Shown here: positions 1-5,095 of the stretch, piece by piece
Numbering within the stretch: position 1 is the first letter of the stretch
How the letters are laid out: every line of letters begins with the position of its first letter
Source: an uncultured Cellvibrio sp.
Lineage (GTDB): Bacteria; Pseudomonadota; Gammaproteobacteria; Pseudomonadales; Cellvibrionaceae
Direction: 5' to 3'
NCBI GenBank assembly: GCA_946886255.1
Contig: CAMPIG010000279.1
Span: forward strand, 1 to 6,554
Length of the DNA: 6,554 nucleotides
Made by a program: the position numbers and the translations under genes
The notes under the pieces: model-generated
Told to the model about the DNA's origin: nothing
Database searches by the model: none
What the model saw: only the letters and a program-made list of their open reading frames with translations

Positions 1-4
1 GCTT

Positions 5-58
5 GTTCAACAATGGGATAGGTCGCGGCTGCGCGCGACATATCCTTATTTGTTAAGC
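5..58 (-). other. attC site of cassette C1 (54 bp)
   Basis: On the minus strand the R'' core GCTTAAC (58-52) and the R' core GTTGAAC (11-5) enclose a strong hairpin. Its arms are GGATATGTCGCG and CGCGACCTATCC, with one mismatch. R'' matches the first bases of C1 (GTTAAGC at 491-485). It is slightly shorter than the usual lower limit of about 57 bp. Confidence 0.9.
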
Positions 59-86
59 ATTTTCATTTTTCCATGGTTTTAGATTG

Positions 87-472
87 TTAATATAAATCAA
101 TTCTACTAATAACAAACTCAACATGACTGCAAAAAGGAAGCTCACCAACACTAATATTGAAACCTTTCACGCTAAATATTCCGTTAAATTCGTCAACTAC
201 TGTGCCGCAACCTTTGTAGGACCAATTTCAATTAACTCTAATTTTTCTTCAGATAAAGCCACTTTTTCTTCGTTAGGCCAGTCTTCACAATACGGGGATT
301 GAAGCTTCTCTACGTCAAGAGCATTCAGCATGTTGGGAACTAACTGCCCAATTTCATACCAACATGGATGGCAAAAAACGACTATTTCATTTTCTCCATT
401 GCTGAGAGTGACAGAAGCACTTTCAGGATCACCGCCAATAAGCTCTATATTTTTAATTAATAGTTCATTCAT
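87..472 (-). pseudogene. Frameshifted unknown cassette protein (C1), ~128 residues when restored
   Basis: The uninterrupted frame is 197-472 (91 residues, starting MNELLIKNIELIGG). It ends at a premature stop, followed by about 110 bases that clearly keep coding in another frame. From around base 213 the other frame reads KGCGTVVDEFNGIF and ends HVEFVISRIDLY, with its stop at 87-89, only 28 bases before the attC. Adding one A to the AAA run at 213-215 joins both parts as IGPTKGCGTVV and gives 129 codons exactly. The restored product is acidic and soluble, with no signal or membrane segment. I do not recognise the family. It could be a decayed gene, a sequencing error or, less likely, programmed frameshifting. 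The start ATG lies 13 bases after the cassette junction, with no clear ribosome site. Confidence 0.8.
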
Positions 473-484
473 GATTTATTTTTA

Positions 485-556
485 GCTTAACGCTTCAAGC
501 ACCGGCGGCGAAACCGCGCAGCGGTTTTGACGTCCGCGTGGCTTGACTTGTTATAC
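485..556 (-). other. attC site of cassette C2 (72 bp)
   Basis: R'' GTATAAC (556-550) and R' GTTAAGC (491-485) enclose a GC-rich palindrome with arms GCTTGAAGC and a copy related to GGCTTGAC. R'' matches the first bases of C2 (GTTATAC at 1038-1032). The stop codon of the C2 gene lies inside R''. Confidence 0.92.
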
Positions 557-1027
557 ATTTTTACCACCAACCTCTTTAGCCGCTTGGGGTTTAACGAACT
601 CTTGGTAAAACTTGCTATTGCCGAAGGCCACGCCTGCTAGAAAGATTGTGATTGCAAGGCCTGCTATATAAAACCAGTGCTTAATATCGACATGCTTCTT
701 TAACCAAGGCCAAGTTATTTTTTTTGGATACTCCAACTCTTTAGAGGCAGCATTCCCTTCAGACCTTGGGATTTCTAAAAGAAAAAGCGGCCTTATTAAG
801 TATGCCGATTGCCTCATCCATATTATTCAGAGCGTCTAGGTCATTACTCATTCGAGAGCACGTTACCGCTCTCAGCCGGGCCTGCGAGAACTCTTTCGTG
901 TTTTGGTGAAAGACTTAATAAAGGCTCAACCTTATCGGCCCACTCTTCGAAAGCGTCTAGCCCTCTGAAGTCTGTGCCGCGCTTTAGCTGTAAAGCCTTT
1001 AATTTCTCAATCAATTTTCGACCTCAT
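551..1027 (-). pseudogene. Multiply frameshifted cassette gene (C2), C-terminally membrane-anchored protein
   Basis: Three consecutive frames carry one protein. Frame 1 (844-1014) reads LKRGTDFRGLDAFEEWADKV and runs to a stop at 844. Frame 2 (759-851 and further upstream) contains KEFSQARLRAV and MSNDLDALNNMDEAIGILNK. Frame 3 (551 to about 786) contains NAASKELEYPKKITWPWLKK, then a membrane helix (IAGLAITIFLAGVAF) and a short hydrophilic tail. Removing one base from the TTTT run at 901-904 and one from the AAAAA run at 782-786 joins all three, giving SPNTKEFSQ and NKAAFLLEIPRSEG. A TTG at 1014 with GAGGT six bases upstream gives 153 residues. Alternatively, the ATG at 1027 plus removal of one base from 1015-1018 gives 157 residues beginning MRSKLIEKLKAL. 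The architecture is an N-terminal helical domain plus a C-terminal single membrane segment. Family and function are unknown. The ORF at 551-817 read alone has a false N-terminus. Confidence 0.75.
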
Positions 1028-1031
1028 TGAT

Positions 1032-1163
1032 GTATAACGCTGAGCGCAGGGGCAGTTTGTAAGTTGGGACTTTGTGGGTTACTTTTGCGCAGCAAAACCA
1101 CAAAGCCGCGACTTAAAAACTGTCCAGCGCACGCAGTGCGCGAGTTGCTACACTTTGTTATGC
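1032..1163 (-). other. attC site of cassette C3 (132 bp, long type)
   Basis: R'' GCATAAC (1163-1157) and R' GTTATAC (1038-1032). Long complementary arms are visible: GGCAGTTTGTAAGT at 1051 pairs with ACTTAAAAACTGTCC near 1110, and ACTTTGTGG pairs with CCACAAAG. R'' matches the first bases of C3 (GTTATGC at 1446-1440). The outer arms resemble the attC of C12. Confidence 0.92.
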
Positions 1164-1421
1164 CTATAGATGGGGCAGCAAAACCACACCACTTAACAAC
1201 ATAAAAAATGAACCCCAAAAATATAACCTTGCTAATAGATATTCTTTCGGATTTTTGGACTTGCTAAGCATACAAATTATTTCTTCAACAGCTTTAGCGG
1301 CACCAAGCTGTAACAATTTCCTCTCCATGAGCATCATTACAAGATTAATTGCTAGAAACATATAGACGATTAGAAAGCAAACAATTATCCATAGCTTAGT
1401 TGTTCCTATGTAAGTGACCAA
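1164..1421 (-). CDS. Small two-helix membrane protein, unknown function (C3)
   Basis: The frame encodes 85 residues. One hydrophobic segment is near residues 10-32 (LWIIVCFLIVYMFLAINLV) and another near 66-82 (FWGSFFMLLSGVVLL). The segment between them is amphipathic and charged, including ERKLLQLGAAKAVEEI. The likely topology is a two-pass inner-membrane protein. The start is a TTG preceded by GGAG nine bases upstream. The only in-frame ATG upstream is followed directly by a stop (ATG GAG AAG TGA). The TAG stop abuts the R'' core of the attC, supporting this as the real cassette gene. The leader shares the string AAGTGAGCAT with C10. No family was recognised. The start is less certain than the reading frame. 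Confidence 0.75.
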   Translation of the reverse strand: MVTYIGTTKLWIIVCFLIVYMFLAINLVMMLMERKLLQLGAAKAVEEIICMLSKSKNPKEYLLARLYFWGSFFMLLSGVVLLPHL

Positions 1422-1439
1422 TGCTCACTTCTCCATTTT

Positions 1440-1532
1440 GCATAACGCCTTGCTTTGGGGCCGCAGTGCAGGCGCGGAGCGCCGGAACGGAGGTCCCAGC
1501 CGCGCAGCGGCGACAACAGCAACTTGTTAAGG
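1440..1532 (-). other. attC site of cassette C4 (93 bp)
   Basis: R'' CCTTAAC (1532-1526) and R' GTTATGC (1446-1440). The interior is very GC-rich with nested palindromes (GGCGCGGAGCGCC, CCGCGCAGCGG) and pairing outer arms TTGCT/AGCAA. R'' matches the first bases of C4 (GTTAAGG at 1792-1786). Confidence 0.92.
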
Positions 1533-1775
1533 CTTTTCACTTGGCAGAACGTTATGAGCAATAAATGACACAACACCGGCTACAAAAAGCACTAGAAGCC
1601 AGAAAAATGGAGCTGCGCGCTGATATTGTGGTACGAATTCAGAGCCAACACCATAACAACTGAGGCCCATGTTATCCCAGCGTCCGCCGGCATCCATGCA
1701 AGAGTCAATACTAAAGAATAACACTAGAGCAACAGCAGCGATTATGAATGAGATTATGACGATGACTTTCTTCAT
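1527..1775 (-). CDS. Small membrane protein with two helices and a cysteine-containing loop (C4)
   Basis: The protein has 82 residues and begins MKKVIVIISFIIAAVALVLF, a positively charged start followed by a hydrophobic helix (about 4-22). A hydrophilic loop follows (about 23-55) with two cysteines in SCMDAGGRWDNMGLSCYG, then a second helix (about 57-76) and a short polar tail. The first helix could be a signal anchor, placing the two-cysteine loop in the periplasm, where a disulfide is possible; this is inference. The ATG lies ten bases after the GTTAAGG junction, with only a weak GAG as ribosome site. The TAA stop is inside the R'' core. Similar short proteins are common in integron cassettes, but I cannot name a family. 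Confidence 0.8.
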   Translation of the reverse strand: MKKVIVIISFIIAAVALVLFFSIDSCMDAGGRWDNMGLSCYGVGSEFVPQYQRAAPFFWLLVLFVAGVVSFIAHNVLPSEKP

Positions 1776-1785
1776 TACTCGTGAG

Positions 1786-1897
1786 CCTTAACGTTGCGTT
1801 CACCTGCGGATTGTAAGTAGCGCACTGCGATAAACTTCGCACAGCGATATTGCAAAAGCGCTACTTACAATGCGTCAGGTGCAATGCTTTGTTAGTG
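1786..1897 (-). other. attC site of cassette C5 (112 bp)
   Basis: R'' CACTAAC (1897-1891) and R' GTTAAGG (1792-1786). It has excellent arm pairing: GATTGTAAGTAGCGC at 1811-1825 faces GCGCTACTTACAATGC at 1858-1873, and CACCTG faces CAGGTG outside that. R'' matches the first bases of C5 (GTTAGTG at 2433-2427). Confidence 0.95.
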
Positions 1898-2260
1898 GAT
1901 TTTACTGCTCCGGTAAACCTTCAATTCATTATTAAACCAAACAGAACTTAGAACTACCGAATGACCTTCGCATTTAACTTGATATTGCTTGCCTGACATA
2001 CTGCTTTCAGTGGCAGCCTTTTCGATAAAAGATTCCGAAGTATCAAGTAGACCTTTCCCAACAAGGTAATCATATTTCTTTCTAATATGTACCGATGCTT
2101 CTGCAGCAGAATACCAAGACCCATTCCGATTGAATTGACAGCCAGAACTTTTTAAATGTGTAAAAAGGTGTTCAATTTCTTGCTTGGCAGAGCTAGATAA
2201 TTCTTCAGCACTACAAAAAGTAGAAAGTATGGTAAGAAATGCAATTACTGAAATTTTCAT
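1892..2260 (-). CDS. Secreted DUF5329-family protein (C5, second gene)
   Basis: The protein has 122 residues. A Sec signal peptide spans about 1-18 (MKISVIAFLTILSTFCSA), with an A-x-A-like cleavage point before EELSSSA. The mature part follows the order I associate with DUF5329: EIEHLF, then SGCQFNRNGSWY (about 39-50), then AAEASVHIRKKYDYL, then ESFIEKAATESSMSGKQYQVKC, then a tryptophan-containing end with ELKVYR. Two cysteines (in SGC and VKC) could form a disulfide. It is predicted to be periplasmic; the biochemical function of the family is, to my knowledge, unknown. Its ATG overlaps the stop of the upstream lipoprotein gene as ATGA, so the two are probably translationally coupled. The TAA stop lies in the attC R'' core. 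The family assignment is from memory of motif order, not a search. Confidence 0.85.
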   Translation of the reverse strand: MKISVIAFLTILSTFCSAEELSSSAKQEIEHLFTHLKSSGCQFNRNGSWYSAAEASVHIRKKYDYLVGKGLLDTSESFIEKAATESSMSGKQYQVKCEGHSVVLSSVWFNNELKVYRSSKIH

Positions 2261-2415
2261 TTTTTTATATTTTCGGTTGAAAAGTGCTTCGCTTCAGGCG
2301 CCTTGTCTTTATGAAACGGATTGCAGGGAGCAAAGCATGGCCCACAACAGCCAGTTAAAAAGATGGCCAATAAAACCAAAACTATCCCGATTTTGCAATT
2401 ACGGTATAGGTTCAT
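2257..2415 (-). CDS. 52-residue lipoprotein (C5, first gene)
   Basis: This short gene precedes the DUF5329 gene in the same cassette. The product begins MNLYRNCKIGIVLVLLAIF and has a lipobox LTGC with the acceptor cysteine at residue 23. The first mature residues are CCGPCFAPCNPFHKDK, so four cysteines fall within nine residues, then a polar tail EAKHFSTENIKK. By family rules the protein is lipidated at Cys23 and attached to the envelope. The residue after the acceptor is Cys, not Asp, so outer-membrane sorting is possible. The stop TGA overlaps the next ATG by ATGA. The start ATG is 12 bases after the cassette junction and has only a weak AGAGA close to it. The cysteine cluster could bind metal or form disulfides; that is speculation. 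Family unknown. Confidence 0.8.
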   Translation of the reverse strand: MNLYRNCKIGIVLVLLAIFLTGCCGPCFAPCNPFHKDKAPEAKHFSTENIKK

Positions 2416-2426
2416 TTCTCTGTACT

Positions 2427-2528
2427 CACTAACGCCTTGCTTCAGCGGCCAAATCAGGATGGCGTGACTTTTGCGAACGCAAAAGACATGACAGCCTGAT
2501 TTGGTCCATCTGGAAGTTATTGTTAGGC
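2427..2528 (-). other. attC site of cassette C6 (102 bp)
   Basis: R'' GCCTAAC (2528-2522) and R' GTTAGTG (2433-2427). The arms pair well: GGCCAAATCAGG at 2447 faces CCTGATTTGGTCC near 2494, with inner TTTTGCG/CGCAAAA. R'' matches the first bases of C6 (GTTAGGC at 3334-3328). Confidence 0.95.
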
Positions 2529-2543
2529 GCGATCAAATTTTCT

Positions 2544-3323
2544 TCATTGACTCGCCACTACAAGCCGGTAACCTGCATCGTAAGAATGTAGCGCCAGGAT
2601 CTCTCGGTAACGGCGCTCCCAATCGCCGGTATCAAGATCCCGTTGAAGTCTATTCAGACTGGGCTCCACATCTTCAATAGCCCAGAAGGACGAACTGCCA
2701 GAGCGAACCCTTGGATCGAGATATGCCGCAGGCCGCTTCCAGTAGGCATATAGAAAACCATCGCTACAGTCATGTGGTATCAGCACCGGGGTTATGTTGA
2801 CTGGCCCCAACCATCGTTCGAAGTCAGACATCTTGGACATCTGAGCTTCATCCAGCATCGCTAGCTCGGGTAAGTAATCTGTTAGCCAGGGCCGGTGTTC
2901 CGGATCAAATGTCAGTAAGACAATCCGCCCTCTCGTCACACGACGCATCTCACGCAAGCCCGCTTCCTTATCTGTCCAATGATGTACAGTCAAGATTGCC
3001 ATGGAAGCATCAAAAGTCTTGTCTTCGAAGGGTAAATCTTCGGCGCGTGCCTGAATCGCTTCCGCTGCAAATGGACCCCGCTTTCTGATCATTTCGAGCG
3101 ATGGTTCCACGGCAGTAACAATTCGATCAGTTGGCTCGTATGAACCAGCGCCTGCTCCGACATTTAGGATCGTCCGTGCTGACCCCAGGGCCTCTGTGAT
3201 GATCTTAGCTATCCGCTGGTCCGGCTTACGTAGTTCCGTATAGTTGATTCCTATGGTGTCGTACTTTGCACTCGCTAGGTTTTCTTTCATAAATTCATTA
3301 TGGCAATAGAATAGAGTTCTCAT
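2544..3323 (-). CDS. Class I SAM-dependent methyltransferase (C6)
   Basis: The protein has 259 residues with the Rossmann-type methyltransferase motifs. Motif I is ILNVGAGAGSYEP (about 52-64), the glycine-rich SAM-binding loop. The acidic residue that usually contacts the ribose is E73 in TAVEPSLEM. ARAEDLPF (92-99) is the adenine-contacting acidic region, and FDASMAILTVHHW (104-116) is the motif IV/post-motif strand. This matches the Methyltransf_11-like group. The substrate cannot be told from sequence. The C-terminal half (from about 125) is probably the substrate domain. Met1 lies three bases after the GTTAGGC junction, which supplies an AGG near the right distance. Met12 (at 3290) is an alternative start with no ribosome site. 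It is by far the longest gene in the array, more GC-rich than its neighbours, and intact. It is the only recognisable enzyme in the window. Confidence 0.9.
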   Translation of the reverse strand: MRTLFYCHNEFMKENLASAKYDTIGINYTELRKPDQRIAKIITEALGSARTILNVGAGAGSYEPTDRIVTAVEPSLEMIRKRGPFAAEAIQARAEDLPFEDKTFDASMAILTVHHWTDKEAGLREMRRVTRGRIVLLTFDPEHRPWLTDYLPELAMLDEAQMSKMSDFERWLGPVNITPVLIPHDCSDGFLYAYWKRPAAYLDPRVRSGSSSFWAIEDVEPSLNRLQRDLDTGDWERRYREILALHSYDAGYRLVVASQ

Positions 3324-3327
3324 TGTC

Positions 3328-3387
3328 GCCTAACGCCAGGCTCAAGCGCGCGGCTTTGCCGCGTCGCCTTGAAGCCTTTTGTTAGGC
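3328..3387 (-). other. attC site of cassette C7 (60 bp, classic short type)
   Basis: R'' GCCTAAC (3387-3381) and R' GTTAGGC (3334-3328), perfectly complementary. The arms GGCTTCAAGGCGACGCGGC and GCCGCGCGCTTGAGCC pair, with a few extrahelical bases. It is a textbook 60-bp attC. The C7 gene reads through most of it. Confidence 0.95.
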
Positions 3388-3812
3388 CCATCTCTAAGTT
3401 CTCGAAGTTCTTCTTTACAAATAGACAGAAACTCATCTCTCAATTTTGGGTAAGAATCCGCAGCAGAATCGTCGCTTTCTTCGTGAAAATTCATGACGCA
3501 CTTGACCAGGTTTCTGGCGGGCTGGCCCGCTGCGTCTGAATTCAACCATATTCGAGCTTCGAGCGCGGTGACATGGGTAAATTGGTCGGTAGCCTGACCT
3601 GCCTCCATCGAAAGAATGAAAAGCCTATTAATCTCAGCGAAAAAGTCTGAATAAAGCGACTCCCTCTTCTCGATTTCCATCGAAGTTCTAGTCAAATCCC
3701 AGTCCAGGCGACGAATGCTTCTAGATGAAATGAACGATACAAACCCACCCAGACATGAACCAACTAGCGTTCCACCTACACCTACGATAGCAACTAGAGT
3801 AGCAGTGTCCAT
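3342..3812 (-). CDS. N-terminally anchored helical protein with an attC-encoded tail (C7)
   Basis: The protein has 156 residues. A glycine-rich membrane segment spans about 6-29 (LVAIVGVGGTLVGSCLGGFVSFI), followed by SSRSIRRLDW and a long, mostly helical charged domain (about 35-140) with heptad-like stretches such as MEIEKRESLYSDFFAEINRL. The likely topology is one membrane anchor with a cytoplasmic domain, by the positive-inside rule. The reading frame enters the attC: the last 14 residues, PNKRLQGDAAKPRA, are encoded by the attC, with the stop 46 bases into it. The ATG has a good ribosome site (AAAGGA, six-base spacing), so this gene can be translated on its own mRNA. The architecture resembles the C11 protein (anchor plus helical domain). 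The function is unknown. Confidence 0.85.
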   Translation of the reverse strand: MDTATLVAIVGVGGTLVGSCLGGFVSFISSRSIRRLDWDLTRTSMEIEKRESLYSDFFAEINRLFILSMEAGQATDQFTHVTALEARIWLNSDAAGQPARNLVKCVMNFHEESDDSAADSYPKLRDEFLSICKEELRELRDGPNKRLQGDAAKPRA

Positions 3813-3818
3813 CTGAAA

Positions 3819-3824
3819 TCCTTT
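3819..3824 (-). promoter_or_regulatory. Ribosome binding site of the C7 gene
   Basis: AAAGGA on the minus strand, six bases before the ATG at 3812. It is one of the few clear ribosome sites in the array and supports this start over any internal Met. Confidence 0.7.
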
Positions 3825-3828
3825 AATC

Positions 3829-3894
3829 GCCTAAAGCAGCGGCGCGCGTTAGCGCGTCCAGCCCGCAGGGCGATGCTGCCTTTACTTGTTAGGT
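3829..3894 (-). other. attC site of cassette C8 (66 bp) with a mutated crossover base
   Basis: R'' is ACCTAAC (3894-3888), matching the first bases of C8. The R' core reads TTTAGGC (3835-3829) where GTTAGGC is required and is predicted by the R'' of C7 (GCCTAAC). The inner arms are present (GGCAGCATCGCC, GCGCGC, and GCTGC near 3836). The lost G is the invariant base next to the recombination point. Confidence 0.88.
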
Positions 3895-4280
3895 GATTCA
3901 TCAACTTTATACATCGTAGCTTCGGCCATGCTTTTCAACTTATACCTTAAGGTGTCATCCGTTAGCTCTAATACAGTGAAGCACATCTCCAGCGTGGGCT
4001 CATGCGCAATTACTTTTTCGGTATTCTTATCTATATGTATTTCTCGGGATGGGTACAAGCAAATAGAGTCACCATTACGAGAATAAGAGCCTTCCATTTC
4101 GTAAGCCACATCAGTACCAGGGAAAACACCTTTAGAAGTTACTTTCTCTGATTTAGAAAAGGTCTCATGTCCGAAGCAGGTTTCACCTTGATCCAATGAC
4201 TCGCACCAAGTACCGATCAGTGGGTCTTTGGTGCAGCCATATAAGATCAGAAGAATTACGGCAATGCTGATATTTCTCAT
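3882..4280 (-). CDS. Lipoprotein of unknown function, possibly a small beta-barrel domain (C8)
   Basis: From the ATG at 4280 the product has 132 residues. It starts MRNISIAVILLILYGC, a type II signal peptide with lipobox LYGC and the acceptor Cys at residue 16. The mature part opens with TKDPLIGTWCESLDQGETC; the IGTW motif near the start, followed by alternating polar/hydrophobic strands (YEMEGSYSRNGDSICLYP, MCFTVLELTDDTLRYKL), recalls small lipocalin-like lipoproteins. That assignment is inference. Asp at +4 does not argue for inner-membrane retention, so outer-membrane placement is possible. A GTG at 4286 could add two residues. The ATG is preferred because the junction core supplies AGGTGA four to five bases upstream. 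The end PNK and stop extend just past the R'' core of the attC. Confidence 0.85.
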   Translation of the reverse strand: MRNISIAVILLILYGCTKDPLIGTWCESLDQGETCFGHETFSKSEKVTSKGVFPGTDVAYEMEGSYSRNGDSICLYPSREIHIDKNTEKVIAHEPTLEMCFTVLELTDDTLRYKLKSMAEATMYKVDESPNK

Positions 4281-4284
4281 ATTC

Positions 4285-4324
4285 ACCTAACGCCCAGTTT
4301 TCGCCGTGGTTCTGATTGTTAGCT
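4285..4324 (-). other. Truncated attC site of cassette C9 (40 bp)
   Basis: R'' AGCTAAC (4324-4318) and R' GTTAGGT (4291-4285) are intact, with a short pairing CAG/CTG next to them. Only 26 bases lie between the cores and no long arms or central hairpin remain. Functional attC sites are normally about 57 bp or longer, so the apex has probably been deleted. Confidence 0.8.
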
Positions 4325-4333
4325 GGCACACCG

Positions 4334-4645
4334 CTACCTGAGACCCTTGCGGGCTTGCACAAAAGCACTGAACTCTTCCAGAACACGAGGAAGATCTTGC
4401 TCAGTAAGGTGAGCAGGCTGCGATACATCAACGTTGCGACCAATCTGCGTGGAATATTGGATGGCAATGGTGAAGACATTCTCCACATACTGCCGATCTT
4501 CACCCCACTGGACCAGCGCGTGAAGAAAGAGATAGCGTGCATTTGCATCATGACTGCACACGCTCTCGCGCCACGCATAGATAAACCGCCATACGTTGTC
4601 TGGCTTGTCCCGCTGCAACTCAAGGTTAATTCGATTGTGTGCCAT
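4334..4645 (-). CDS. Small soluble protein of unknown function (C9)
   Basis: The protein has 103 residues, beginning MAHNRINLELQRDKPDNVWR. It is rich in aromatic and charged residues (WRFIYAWRESVC, YLFLHALVQWGEDRQYVENV) and ends with HLTEQDLPRVLEEFSAFVQARK. No signal peptide or membrane helix is seen; it is predicted to be cytoplasmic and mainly helical. The ATG has a good ribosome site (AAGGA with a five-base spacer). The stop is nine bases before the R'' core, the expected position for a cassette gene. An opposing plus-strand frame (4316-4648) and another minus-strand frame (4183-4623) overlap it, but those run across the attC and into the next cassette. The family is not recognised. Confidence 0.82.
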   Translation of the reverse strand: MAHNRINLELQRDKPDNVWRFIYAWRESVCSHDANARYLFLHALVQWGEDRQYVENVFTIAIQYSTQIGRNVDVSQPAHLTEQDLPRVLEEFSAFVQARKGLR

Positions 4646-4650
4646 TAATT

Positions 4651-4655
4651 TCCTT
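4651..4655 (-). promoter_or_regulatory. Ribosome binding site of the C9 gene
   Basis: AAGGA on the minus strand, five bases upstream of the ATG at 4645. It sets the start and the choice of frame in a region with three competing open frames. Confidence 0.7.
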
Positions 4656-4664
4656 GTGACCGCT

Positions 4665-4750
4665 AACTAACGTCGCCAGCTGCGGCGGCCGTAACGTATT
4701 TAGCGCGAAGCGCGTTGTGTAGGCCGTCCGTCAGCCTGGCCTGGTTATGT
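4665..4750 (-). other. attC site of cassette C10 (86 bp)
   Basis: R'' ACATAAC (4750-4744) matches the first bases of C10. The R' side reads GTTAGTTAGC, so two overlapping cores are possible: GTTAGTT (4671-4665) or GTTAGCG (4667-4661). The arms include GGCCAGGC/GCCAGC, CGGCCTAC/GGCCG and an inner GCGCGAAGCGC. Confidence 0.9.
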
Positions 4751-4755
4751 TTCGG

Positions 4756-5004
4756 CTACAGCTGCCTAACAAAAAGCACCGCAAGGATTATGGTCGAAAC
4801 CATCAAAAACGGTATGACAAATGCAAATTTATTCTTCTCTTTATTGGACTCATAAGCCTTTATCATATTGGTTAAGTCATCAGCGGTGAAGTTGCAGTTA
4901 CAGTTTGGACACCTGTTCATGGTTATCTCAACCCAGTATCCACAGTCTACGCATGGATACTTAGATTCGGTTCGCTTAAGACTCCATACTTCCCACATGC
5001 TCAC
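4756..5004 (-). CDS. Zinc-ribbon protein with a C-terminal membrane anchor (C10)
   Basis: The protein has 82 residues. Two Cys pairs, C18-V-D-C21 and C32-P-N-C35 (with an extra C37), lie 11 residues apart (C21 to C32) and look like a zinc ribbon. A charged helical stretch follows (about 43-59), then a membrane helix at about 60-79 (FAFVIPFLMVSTIILAVLFV) with RQL at the end. The architecture is a tail-anchored zinc ribbon, with the ribbon probably in the cytoplasm. Such domains often mediate protein or nucleic-acid contacts; no partner is evident here. The GTG at 5004 (MSMW) is shown because GTGAGCAT is shared with the starts of C3 and C12; the ATG at 4998 is the alternative. The stop is five bases before the attC. 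Confidence 0.82.
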   Translation of the reverse strand: MSMWEVWSLKRTESKYPCVDCGYWVEITMNRCPNCNCNFTADDLTNMIKAYESNKEKNKFAFVIPFLMVSTIILAVLFVRQL

Positions 5005-5014
5005 TTACTCAGAA

Positions 5015-5095
5015 ACATAACGTTCCGCACATGGGCGCGAGTTTGCGAGCGTCCCGCCGACGCTTGCGGCGGCGTAATGCTGCGGCTTGTTATGA
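5015..5095 (-). other. attC site of cassette C11 (81 bp)
   Basis: R'' TCATAAC (5095-5089) and R' GTTATGT (5021-5015), with GC-rich arms between (GCCGCAGC against TTGCGAGCG and CCGCCGACGCTTGCGGCGG). R'' matches the first bases of C11 (GTTATGA at 5687-5681). Confidence 0.92.

Noticed and set aside
809..1030. Plus-strand 73-residue frame
   Set aside because: It is antisense to the coding parts of the C2 gene; its serine/proline-rich composition is typical of a shadow, and it opposes the array direction.
1024..1218. Minus-strand 64-residue frame
   Set aside because: It lies almost wholly in the C3 attC and overlaps the C3 gene end in another frame.
2184..2432. Plus-strand 82-residue frame
   Set aside because: It is antisense to the lipoprotein gene and the start of the DUF5329 gene, which have clear signal peptides.
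3328..3894. GC-rich palindromes as transcription terminators
   Set aside because: They are explained by attC structure with paired cores, and none is followed by a T-run on the gene strand.
3886..4086. Plus-strand 66-residue frame
   Set aside because: It is antisense to the C8 lipoprotein and starts inside an attC core.
4183..4623. Minus-strand 146-residue frame
   Set aside because: It crosses the C9 attC and runs into the C8 lipoprotein out of frame; the C9 frame at 4334-4645 has the ribosome site and the correct stop position.
4316..4648. Plus-strand 110-residue frame
   Set aside because: It mirrors the C9 gene exactly, begins in an attC core and has no ribosome site.
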